Shown here: in pieces, positions 22,706 through 32,166 of the stretch
Position numbering within the stretch: position 1 is the stretch's first letter
Layout: every line of letters begins with the position of its first letter
From: Ottelia alismoides
Taxonomy: Eukaryota; Streptophyta; Magnoliopsida; Alismatales; Hydrocharitaceae
Assembly: GCA_037367405.1 (NCBI GenBank)
Contig: JAZKJV010000387.1
Location: 1,054,001-1,118,000 of the forward strand
Length of the DNA stretch: 64,000 nucleotides
Direction of reading: 5' to 3'
Program-made: the position numbers and the translations under genes
The notes under the pieces: generated by a model
What the model was told of the DNA's origin: nothing
Database searches by the model: none
The model's input: only the letters and a program-made list of their open reading frames with translations

Positions 22706-24059
22706 TGGCCCCCCCAGGACCACTTCTCACGGACTCGAGCATCGGACCCATCTTCTCAGATTTATACCCGCTCGACCCGATTGCTTATCACCCAAACCCC
22801 GGCTCCGTTTTGCACCTCCCACATCCGACACCCTCGTCGGGCATCAATCTCGGGATCCGCGCACCACCGTGACCCTACCCGAACCTTTCTTCCCGGACCC
22901 GCCAGCATACTTAAGCTCGGCTCCGCCACCCATTTCATACATCTTTGGCCATTCGCGTCATTCTCCAGTGAGCTCCAGAGAGAGAGAGAGGTGACAGCTC
23001 GCGCCTCGACCTGTTGCAGCGAGGAGAGGAGGTGAAAACCATCGATCCGGCGACACATCCGCCGCCTGAGCGAGCTCCGAGCCTCGGGCCGAGACGACCC
23101 TTGAGGCCACGACCGGGAGCTTCCCCAGCTCCAGCACAGTCTCCTCGACCACCCAGGTAGTCCCTTAGCTCCACCTTTCCGTTCAATTTCCATTTTCCCC
23201 CAAATCTCGCCGTCGCCGTGTTTCGTCGATTCCGACCACCTCACACCTCCATTCGATCATCGGGATCCATCGTCACCTCCGCCTTCCTCCCACGCACGTT
23301 CTCCGCACTCCCGTTCAACCCAGCTCGCACAGGAGCTGGGGATTCGAGCTCCTCCGTCCATCCCCTCGCCGGAGCTCGACCACTTCGCCTCCCCGACCAC
23401 TTTCACCACGCCTAACCGGGTCGAGGCAGTTTGCCCTCGACCCGCGAGTTTGCTGGCACATTTTGCAGGTTCATACAAGCCCATCTGAGGGCTTGGGTCA
23501 TTCGGGCTAGGAGCTTCACCTCCGCCGACCTCGCCGGAGCCCTCCAGGGCTCGGCTGGGTCATCGGAACCCACCATCAGCTGCGGAGCATCATCGCGGAG
23601 CTTCTCCGATCTCCAGAGGCAGCAGGGGAGGATCCCAGCGCACGCACGAGGCCGGCGAAACTCGCCGGCCAACTGTTCTTCCAGCATCTTCCCAGACCGT
23701 CCGATCATCCTCGATCTCCAGTTCTCATCCTGACCGTCCACTTGAGGAGATCCAGCCACCGTCAGATCTTGGAGAGGCGATCTGGACCGTCCGTTGCACG
23801 AGGTTTAGCCACCGAGAGCCGCACCCGTTCGATCACCCACGTGGCGTACCCTCGACCGTCCGATCGCTGCGAGGACCTCAGCGTTGCAGCGCCACCTGAT
23901 CCACACCGTCAGATGTACCACGTGGCGCGCATCCATCGGCCGCATTAATAAAGGGTAATTTACCCTTAGGCCCTTATCTTTATTTTATTTCGTATTAGTC
24001 CTGTAAATATTTAAATACGTTGTTTAGTTTTAGGTTTATTTGCATAGAGGACCTCGAGC

Positions 24060-24420
24060 TTATTTTATTTGCACTTATACCCCTGCCTGTTGTGAGCCAC
24101 GTGCTTTGTCACGTGTTATTTTGGTATATTTGCAATCTATGCCCTTGTAGTTCTGGATTGTTCTGAAATGAATGAAATCTTTTTGGAATTTGCATTTATG
24201 CCCCTGTGAATGAGTTATTTTCGCATGTGCGTTTATTTTTGGGTAAATTGCAACTAAGGCCCCTGGACTTTTGGTACGGGTTACCAATAGGTCCTCGGGA
24301 CTTATTTTCTTTACAAATAGGTCCTTGAGTGCCCCAGGCACGTGCTTGGCGCGTGATTGGCTGGGTATTTTGCACCTGGACCCCCAGAACTTTGGGTATT
24401 TGCATTCTAGTCCCTGTGCA
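24060..24420 (+). repeat. Degenerate TTTGCA..CCCCTG phrase array within the LTR
   Basis: About eight units of the form TTTGCA-N-TA-N-CCCCTG recur at 30-65-bp steps (near 24066, 24127, 24186, 24246, 24283, 24311, 24367, 24398). Similar arrays lie in the minus-strand LTRs around 44680-45030, 56660-57010 and 62330-62720. Confidence 0.55.
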
Positions 24421-25189
24421 CAGTACCCTCTTGTCATTTTTGAAAAAAATATCAAATCACCTCCAAATTCGACGAAAATTTGACACATGGCTCCTGCCAT
24501 GGTGTAGGATTTTTGTGAATTTTTGAGGACATTTTTGATTTCGTTTGTTATTTTTAAAAATTCAAAAACTATCATTTTTGTTACTGTCTAGATTTAAAAA
24601 TCACAAAAAATATAAAAACTCCCTAAAAATTCTATAAAAATTAGTTACTGTTTAGTTTGTGTTCTTTGATTTTCTAGCCAATTTTGGCTATTTTTCATTG
24701 CCTCAAAACCCTAAAAACTTAAAAACACTCAAAAATCCATAAAAATTCTAATAAATTAATTAAAAACCCAAAAACAATAAATCTGGTACCTAAATTTTCC
24801 TTATTTCATCTATTTTATAGGAAAATTACCTCCAGGACTTTTTGAAGTCCTTAGGTATTTTATCTAGGGACTTTAGGCTTGGCTGGATAGTACCCCTTGT
24901 TTTTGTTACTGTTTGATTTTTAGAAATTAAAATAAGTATCAGAAAAATCCCAAAAATTCACCAAAAACATAAAAAATTATAAAACACATAAAAATATTTT
25001 TGTTTTAATTTTTGGTTGATTTTTGATGCATTAAATAAATTGTTGAAGTGTGCTTATTTTTGTTTCTTTTATTTCCTTTACATATTAAAAATCCAGAAAA
25101 AATATAAAAATAATTAAAAACCACTAAAAAATATCTTGTCTTTTATTTTATTCATTTTTTACTACTTCGTAGGCCTTCGGCCAATCCGT

Positions 25190-25226
25190 GCTCCTTGAGT
25201 TCGACCCTGGGTGCTATACCAGGTTA
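25190..25226 (+). promoter_or_regulatory. Conserved hairpin near the LTR 3' end (element 2, 3' copy)
   Basis: GTGCTCCTTGAGTTCGACC is followed by CCTGG-GTGCTATA-CCAGG, a 5-bp stem with an 8-base loop. AGTTCGACCC resembles a polymerase III B box, but no matching A box was found. Confidence 0.5.
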
Positions 25227-26634
25227 AACATATAGCAGGACCGCTTCTTTGTACTTGATTGATTTTATTTGTTTCGAGTGGTTCGATTTTTCTTGATCGA
25301 CACATCCGAGTGATTGAGGTCGCGACGACCGATTTAGCTACACCTGATTGCCTTAGTTGTTCGGGCTTTCGTGTCATCACCGCCCGCGACACCTTCCAGT
25401 CCTTGCGGAAGCCCCCCAGGCCGACCTCCTTCACGTGCGACGCCGCGCACCTCCTGCTTCAGCCTCCTCCGTGTGCGCGGTCCCCTCCGCGACCCTCCAG
25501 TGCGCCGACCCGCCACAGCTCTGCTGCGCCCTCCGCGCGCGTGAGCGTCGTCCTCCTCCAACCCGTTGGCGGCGGCGGCGGCGGCTTCCCTCTCCCTTTG
25601 TGCCCATGTTGAGATCGAAAGCAAGAAAAACCCTAGGTGGGGGATCAATTAAAAAAAAGGAAAATTGCATATCAACCTACAGAGTTTCAGAAATTGCAAA
25701 GAAGCCCTTCAGCCTCCAAAGCACATGCACTGCATGTGACATATTGGGTAATTTGCACATTGTTTTCCCTTTGTTCATTTTTGTTGTTTATTCTATGCAG
25801 AACTTTAAATAATTACAGTTTGGTCCCTGTTCTTCAGACTTTAATTTTCCATGCTCTTTTCAATGAAATAAAAGTTTTCATTTTTGGAAAATTCTCAAAA
25901 AAATGGTATATGCTCCTGTTATATTTCTTGTCGTTGCATAAATTTTTCATTGATTTTTATTATCATTTGATATTTTTTAAAAAACAAAAACAGTGATATT
26001 TTGTCTGCCCAGAATTGCGAAATTCATATCAATTCGAAATATTTCTTAAAAATTCCAAAAAAATTATTGTAGATGTATTTTGACTTATTTTAATTCCTGA
26101 CCAATTCTTGTGCATTTTTCATTTATAAAACTCCAAAAAAATGCAAAATATGAAAAATCTTATAAAAATTATAGAAAATTATAGAAAATCCAAAAATTGT
26201 GATTTCAGTCTCTAATTGTAGATGTCACTTTCTAGTTTCATTTAAAAATAATCTCCTGGAGTTTTGAACTTTTAAAGAATTTTTAAATTGAAAAATACTC
26301 CTGGTTCTGAAAAATACAAAAAGAGCAGTGTGCGTGTGTTTTTATTTTTTGTGCCTTGTTTTGAAAATTAAAAAATAATAATAATTCAAAAAATCACCAA
26401 AAATTAACTCTGAAATTTGGCTACTTAGTTTTTAAATCGTGCTCCTTGTGTTCGACCCTGGTCGCTATACCAGGTAAAAAGAATAGAGAAAAGCTGCTTA
26501 CACATTTTGGATTGATTTCTCTTATTTCGAGTGGTTTTAATTATTTTTCTCGATTGACCGCGGTTGGTAATTTGGGTCACAACGACATTTGATTATTTAC
26601 ATACTTAACCCGATTGTCAGGCGTGTCATCAGAA

Positions 26635-26652
26635 TGACGCCGTTGCCGGGGA
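26635..26652 (+). other. Primer binding site of element 1 (tRNA-Asp)
   Basis: TGACGCCGTTGCCGGGGA begins three bases after the LTR and has one mismatch to the tRNA-Asp complement, at a different base from element 2. Confidence 0.88.
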
Positions 26653-27918
26653 GCATAGCTTTGTAGTCATTTTTCATTTTGTCTCTCTATATTATAATCA
26701 TTTTCTGACATTCTCTCTCTAATTTTTGTGCGAGGTACTCCTTGACGACGTGAAGATTACTTCTTGAAGACCCCGCATAGGAAGAAGAGCAGGGAATTGA
26801 AGAAGATTTTTTTTGAGAGAGAGAAAAACAAATTTTGTAATAATTTAGGACTTTGGACCTTTGGACTTGAACCATTATTCGGGTCTGTTTCGCCAAGTGC
26901 CGGTGTACTTGGGGGACCTCACCGCTGTTTTTCGTCGGTTTTGTTTTCTCATATTTTTTATTTTTTGATTCACGCAAGATTTGAGCCCCTAGCCTTAGGA
27001 GTTTTGCTTGACTGTGACGTAATAAGTAGGGTCCCTAGACCTTAATAATTCTGCCTGTACCTATAGATCGGTAATTGGACCAAGAATAAAAATCTAAAAA
27101 AATAGTCGATCCACTACCTTCGAGCCTACGCGCCACGAGCCCACCCTGCTAAGCGCTGCTCCTGAACTCGATTTGTCGAGAGGAGGAGGGGAGAGCCTAG
27201 ACCGGACTCTTGGATTGGAGGCTGGTGGTCGACTAGACGTTCTCTCGAGTAGAATTGCTGCTTAGGGCTCGGAATTCCACTTGCATCATTTAGGTAGTTT
27301 TAGTTCTGTATTTAATTTCTGCGTGGATCATATTGCATGTAGAGTGTTGGAGTAAGGTACGTATTTTCTATCTCTGCATGCATCATTGTTTTTGACCGTG
27401 CATTGGCTTTCTCGATCCCTTCCCCTGTTTTTGGACTCAAATTAATCAAAGAGGAAATCGGAAAGCTCGTTAGACGTTTATTTTTGAAAAAATTCAAAAA
27501 AAAATAGAAAATCAAAAATTAAAAAAATGGGACTGCTAATTGAACTTGACTCTAAAATTAAACGTAATTGACCACTTCATTGTATTGGGAGAGCAATCCT
27601 CTCATTGTTTGCGCTTTTAATTGCTCACGTACACACTAAGGAGTAGTGCCCAAATCCTACTTAAACCTCCTAAGTGTTTGTACAACTTTGTCTTCTCACT
27701 AAACTCTAAAATTGAAAAGATAAAAGACCAAAACTCACGGTCTTCACTTTGTGTTGAGTTGGTGAACTGGAGGTTTGCTTTGTGTATTGAATGTCTTTGG
27801 TGTGAGTCGTTTACAATTATCTTCCTGGATCATTAGGAGTCACCTTTTCCTCCCTCCTTTCTTTCTATATCTCTTTCTACTCTCCCACCCTCCCTCCCTT
27901 CATTTCTCTCTCGTCACG
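26653..27918 (+). other. 5' leader of element 1
   Basis: Noncoding. Several blocks match the element 2 leader in order: GGGTCTGTTTCGCC (26880), the GAGCCCCTAG/TTAGGAGTTT area (26980), GATCATATTGCATGTAGAG (27325) and the GAGCAATCC area (27590). The block GGTCTTCACTTTGTGTTGAG near 27740 precedes the gag start as its counterpart does in element 2. Confidence 0.6.
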
Positions 27919-29883
27919 ATGGACCACTTTTCATTCCAGCTGAAATTTACGGCTTCTTCATTTCACGCCCATCACTCCCATCCACTCTCTTGGGAGGTCG
28001 GAACTCCGTCCGATTTCCCATATTCTCCCTACCCACCCTCCCATTCAGGAAATGCTGTGAGTGAAGCCCGAGGAGATCAGATTGACCAAATAAAAAACCC
28101 GGGCATTCACCTTGTTGAGATGAGAGTGCATCCCATAGGTGATCAAATGGGGCAGTGGCAAGCTTTAGATGACTTTAATCATGAGATGATGGATGAGTAC
28201 ACTAATCAAGAAGCGCACTCCGCTTCTACACTGAGCCCCTTCATTTTAGATTTAGAGTTCATTGATCTACTGCCTAAGTTTTTAGGGGAAGTGCACGAGG
28301 AACCATATTTACATATCGAGGAGTTTGAGGAAATTTGTGGATCACGATCATATTCTGATATAACTTCTGAGGACATGATGTTGATCACCTTCCCATTTAC
28401 ACTTCAGAGTAGAGCCAAGAGTTGGCACAGACGATTGGGAAGGAAGATTACTACATGGGGAGATTTACGATCATTATTTTTGAAGAAATTTTACCCCCAG
28501 TGTAGAGCAGAGATGATGCGATCATGTATTCGTGATTTTTCAGTTAACCCCCAGAAGCTGTTGATAGATTCATGGTTGAGGTTACGAGAACTTGTGAGGC
28601 GATTTCCGGATCATGGATTTTCGATGACTGACCTTATCCATATCGCCATGAGGGGGAGGACCGCAGAGCAGATTGCATATGTCATTACCTCGTGTGGTGG
28701 TTCACACCACAGTCCTGACCTGGATTTAGTTGAGACCATCTTGGATTCAATTTCAGACATTTCGTATACACGAGATGATTTATTCGGGACAACACATGAG
28801 GGAGAGACGACAACAATTGAGTGTGTGACAAACCATGCCGATCTTGATAGCACACACAAATCCGAGGATATGGATGCTTCTACTTCTCATTTGATGGATG
28901 TATTGACTACTACTATGAGTTCTGAGAGCCGGACATTGGTTGAGTTTTCATTGGATTTACAATCAGATTTTGAGCCAGTCCCGCACCTCCACATTGATGA
29001 TTCTTCGATTCTAGATCTGCTAGGATCCCAAGAGATAGAGGAGGAACCCACACCTCAGCCATCTTCTGAATCTTTCCAGTATCCATACACAGTTGATTCA
29101 GTGTCTTGTCTTCAGGAAATCTTCTCAGATTCAGAGATATACTTGGATTCATCTCAGCAAAGAGAACTTGATGAGGGACCGATTTTGGATTTTACAGACC
29201 TTGATAGTCCCGTATTTGAGCCTTGTGTCCTCCCATTTGATGAGGTCGATATATTTTTGGAGGACATGACATTTGACAGTATAGATCCCCAATTTCCTAA
29301 TGATTCGGCATTACTCCCCGAGGGTTATTTGCGGGAGGATGCCATGGACCATGCGTACTCAGTTTCACTTTCTGGGAATGCATCCGATCTGACATATCAC
29401 GAGACCGAGTCTTCTGATATTTGTACTAATGAGTTTGATGTTTCTCTCCTCGACGACCCTCGCGAGGATGACCCGATCTTTGAGGTATTCGATGATTTCT
29501 CTGATTTGTCTACATTCCATGCATCGGATATCTGCCTTTATAGTGAGTCTCCAGATCATGATCTTCCATATCTATTTGAGACGGTGATTGACGTGGAGGA
29601 TTCCCTGATAGATCCTTCATTCTCCACGTTCGACTTCTTCAGCTCTGCCCTTTCACTCCATATAGACATTGAGCCGATGATTTCTTTTGTGCTACCGGAG
29701 CCCGACTTCATCTGCCCATATCTTGATTCGGTAGCAAACACCCGCCTGACTGTTTATCTGGGTGTTATCTTTTACTCTCTTGACCCTCCTGACTCCGTTG
29801 TTGTTCTCCCATCGAGACAACAACAACAGTACGGTATTCGCCTGACAGATGCCGTCCTGAACCTTGACACGGCGTTATCCTAA
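27919..29883 (+). CDS. gag: Gag-type protein of element 1, intact frame
   Basis: A 654-residue open frame from ATG 27919 (MDHFSFQLKF) to TAA 29881. The frame is open from 27775, but the later ATG sits where the leader homology with element 2 ends. Residues about 110-280 form a retrotransposon gag domain (LPKFLGEVHEEPYLHIEEF, ITFPFTLQSRAKSWHRRL, TTWGDLRSLFLKKFYP, SWLRLRELVRRFPDHG), clearly related to but diverged from element 2 gag. The remaining 370 residues are strongly acidic and rich in Asp, Ser and Leu, with no zinc knuckle, protease or other known domain. The protein probably forms virus-like particles; the acidic tail has no assigned role. It is the only long uninterrupted retroelement frame in the window. 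Confidence 0.85.
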   Translation: MDHFSFQLKFTASSFHAHHSHPLSWEVGTPSDFPYSPYPPSHSGNAVSEARGDQIDQIKNPGIHLVEMRVHPIGDQMGQWQALDDFNHEMMDEYTNQEAHSASTLSPFILDLEFIDLLPKFLGEVHEEPYLHIEEFEEICGSRSYSDITSEDMMLITFPFTLQSRAKSWHRRLGRKITTWGDLRSLFLKKFYPQCRAEMMRSCIRDFSVNPQKLLIDSWLRLRELVRRFPDHGFSMTDLIHIAMRGRTAEQIAYVITSCGGSHHSPDLDLVETILDSISDISYTRDDLFGTTHEGETTTIECVTNHADLDSTHKSEDMDASTSHLMDVLTTTMSSESRTLVEFSLDLQSDFEPVPHLHIDDSSILDLLGSQEIEEEPTPQPSSESFQYPYTVDSVSCLQEIFSDSEIYLDSSQQRELDEGPILDFTDLDSPVFEPCVLPFDEVDIFLEDMTFDSIDPQFPNDSALLPEGYLREDAMDHAYSVSLSGNASDLTYHETESSDICTNEFDVSLLDDPREDDPIFEVFDDFSDLSTFHASDICLYSESPDHDLPYLFETVIDVEDSLIDPSFSTFDFFSSALSLHIDIEPMISFVLPEPDFICPYLDSVANTRLTVYLGVIFYSLDPPDSVVVLPSRQQQQYGIRLTDAVLNLDTALS

Positions 29884-32152
29884 CATTTGCGCCCATCTAG
29901 GGGCGTAAACTCTAGCGCTTGTTGAGAGGCACCTCAACATTGATCGACTCACATCTGTATAGATCATCTGTCCATATCATATATTATTTCTGTCTTGCAC
30001 CCCATCTCCATCTCATGATCATTCCATGCTTAGGGTGTACTTTACCCTAAGTATAGGGGGTGTCTGACTTGTGATTATCCTTTTGATTCTTTTTACCTCT
30101 GTTTTGCTGCCTATACTTAGGGATATTTTACCCTAAGTATAGGGGAGGTAGACTATGTATATTCATCTCATCGGTCTTCCTTTTGTGTACAGTCTGCTAT
30201 ACTTAGGATTACTTGATCCTAAGTATAGGGGGATCACCGACTTCTATTGTTTATTCGTCGTTGTAGTATACTATTCTTTTCACTTTTCTATACGCGGCAC
30301 GAGTTATGTCTTTCTTTCCAGCTCTCTGATCACTATGAGGACATAGTTCAAGCTAAGTATAGGGGGGTGTCGTATATATTATATATATACTTTAGCCATA
30401 ACTCGTACTTTCATATATTATTTTTTAATATGGCTAAACACTGTGTAAATACTAAAAAAAATTCTTTAAAAAAACTTGTAAAAAAAACCAACTCTGTATA
30501 TACTTGTATAAATTACTCAAGTTGTAAATTCTTGCATCTTATTCTTGTAAAATAATCAACTCACTCTTGTGTAAATATAAATCTTTTTCCTTATTAAAAT
30601 TTTTTTTTATATTTGTATATATTACTAACTATTTGCATTAAAAAAAACCTTTTGTATGTGCATTATTTTTCAAAAATCCATAAAAAAATTCAAAATTTTG
30701 AAAATTGTTTCACAAAAAGATTTTTGTTTTCTTTTCCTTGCATGTATATATTTTCTTGCATTTGCATGAGCAATTTTCAGGATGATTTTGATATTTAAAC
30801 TAAGTCTGGAATAAATTTGAAGAATGGAGCTTAGTTGGACTTTAATGCACTTAATTTCAGAGGAAACTTATAAGATTTGGAGTTAAGACTTTTCATGTCC
30901 TAATGACTTAATTCTTTGAGTCCATAAGACTATGTTCACATGTAATCTTGATGAGTCTAAGTAGAATATTTAACAACACACACATGATTCTTTCAAACCG
31001 TGGCTTACCTTGGACACTGCACTTTACACGTAGCTCTTCATGGATGAGGTAGTGAGGGAGCAGAATCTTTTGGCTTGGGGTAGCATACGAGGGTAGTACA
31101 TCTAGGCGGAACCTCTCGTCCTCCTCTAGGGAGGGAAGTGCGTCTCAACCTAGTCTGGTGATGTTGAGGTCTAAAGACAGGAGCTGTGGGGTTGCAATAA
31201 TGCTTCAAAAGAGGGATAGTCTACTGGCTCAAGAGGAAAAACTCCTTATGTACATGTTGTACCTTGTATATATTGTCAAAAAAAAGAGGAAAAAATGCAA
31301 AATCTCCAAAAGTGGACAGGCCTGAAAGAAAAATAAAATGCCTGCCGGAATGGGAAAAGGGAGATTAGTGACCCGGCTTTCACCCGACTTGAGTTTATGA
31401 CATATTTTGCCCGAGATTTTCTTGAAGGGCCGGCCAGCTCTTTGGAAAGAATGTGAGGATGAGGGCTTGTGACCTCGATGAGTAAGGCCGTCGAGTCTTT
31501 CTCTTTCTGTCTAAGTCTCATAGCACTCCTGAGAGGAAGGTTCCGTCTTGATCCCGCTGTTCTTGGAATGTATATACAAGTAAAAAAAAGAATAAGAGCT
31601 TCAAAGTTATACATTTTTGAGCTTGCAGCGGGTGACATGGCTACACTGGTCATGCATCCAAGGATAGGTAACTACACTGGTTACCGTCCATTCTCTTCTC
31701 CATCCCCTCTTCTTGAGCTGGTTGTACTTGAACTTAGAAGGGAATATCCCCGCTCCTCGAGGAAAGAGTTGCTAGACCGGGTTATTTGAGTTACCTTGTT
31801 GAGAGAGGCTGAATCTTTGCTACTTTTGAGATGAGGAGCTATATTTCACTTACACGTACAAGTAAGAATTCATAGTCATAAGAATTTGTGTATGTAGACT
31901 TGTTCTGATCTGAATGTTGAGGAGACCTGAATAGGAGTCTTATGGAACTTAGAGGCTGTTAGGTTTTAATTCCATGTCCCATTAAGGTTCCGACACACTA
32001 ATAATCCAAAGGTCCGACAGAGCTCCAGACTACATTTTTATGAAGATAAGTTTTAAAGTCAATGTTGTTCTAACTTCTTTCCTTTTTCTTTTTCTTTATT
32101 TTTGTTTTCACTTATTTTCCAAATAAGTGTTTGCTAAGGGACTAGCAAAGGT
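29884..32152 (+). other. 3' noncoding region of element 1
   Basis: About 2.3 kb with no supported frame. It is collinear with the region after integrase in element 2: stem-loop series, AT-rich stretch, a GGATGAGGTAGTGAGG block (31042), GCTTGGGGTAGCATA (31074) and GAACTTAGAGGCTGTTAGG (31948). Pol is therefore absent between gag and this shared tail. Confidence 0.7.
30026..30367 (+). repeat. Series of stem-loops carrying polypurine-tract copies (element 1)
   Basis: Hairpins at 30026-30060, 30111-30146 and 30197-30232 repeat the pattern CTTAGG-loop-CCTAAGTATAGGGG. A fourth right arm, GCTAAGTATAGGGGGG, lies at 30352-30367 between ACGAGTTATG and CATAACTCGT arms. Number, order and spacing match element 2. 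Confidence 0.8.
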
Positions 32153-32166
32153 AAAGTATAGGGGAA
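32153..32166 (+). other. Polypurine tract of element 1
   Basis: AAAGTATAGGGGAA immediately precedes the 3' LTR. Confidence 0.82.

Larger units (their letters stand above)
9447..25379 (+). mobile_element. Element 2: complete Athila-type Ty3/gypsy retrotransposon nested in element 1
   Basis: The LTRs begin TGATGAATACCCATTCATCA (9447 and 21723) and end GTGTCATCA (11282 and 25379). CCGCC is duplicated at 9442-9446 and 25380-25384. The order is 5' LTR, tRNA-Asp primer site, 1.5-kb leader, gag, protease, reverse transcriptase, RNase H, integrase, 2.1-kb noncoding region with stem-loops, polypurine tract, 3' LTR. The 5' LTR lacks about 1.84 kb that the 3' LTR retains. Coding sequence is interrupted by five TAG codons and two frame changes, so this copy cannot make a full polyprotein. 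Its host, element 1, must be older than this insertion. Confidence 0.95.
21723..25379 (+). repeat. 3' LTR of element 2 (full length, 3657 bp)
   Basis: AT-rich U3 for the first 900 bp, then G-box and W-box motifs (22654-22705), a GC-rich stretch with GA repeats (22975-22991), a GGGTCGAGG/CCTCGACCC-type hairpin near 23417-23443, the TTTGCA phrase array (24060-24420) and an AT-rich end with the conserved CCTGG/CCAGG hairpin (25190-25226). It ends TTTCGTGTCATCA. An antisense frame (24075-24575) is treated under findings. Confidence 0.93.
5529..26631 (+). repeat. 5' LTR of element 1 in three pieces (5529-7413, 8875-9446, 25380-26631)
   Basis: The three pieces match the intact LTR at 32167-35884 in order. 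The breaks coincide with the MULE (7414-8865) and element 2 (9447-25379). The first piece is very AT-rich (U3), the second is GC-rich (shadow frames on both strands rich in Pro, Ala and Arg), the third returns to AT-rich and ends in GTGTCATCA before the primer site. The intact copy supplies the empty site for both insertions. Confidence 0.92.

Noticed and set aside
26632..32166. Hidden pol in element 1
   Set aside because: No reverse transcriptase, RNase H or integrase motif was found in any sense frame between gag and the polypurine tract; the shared 3' region begins directly after the gag stop.
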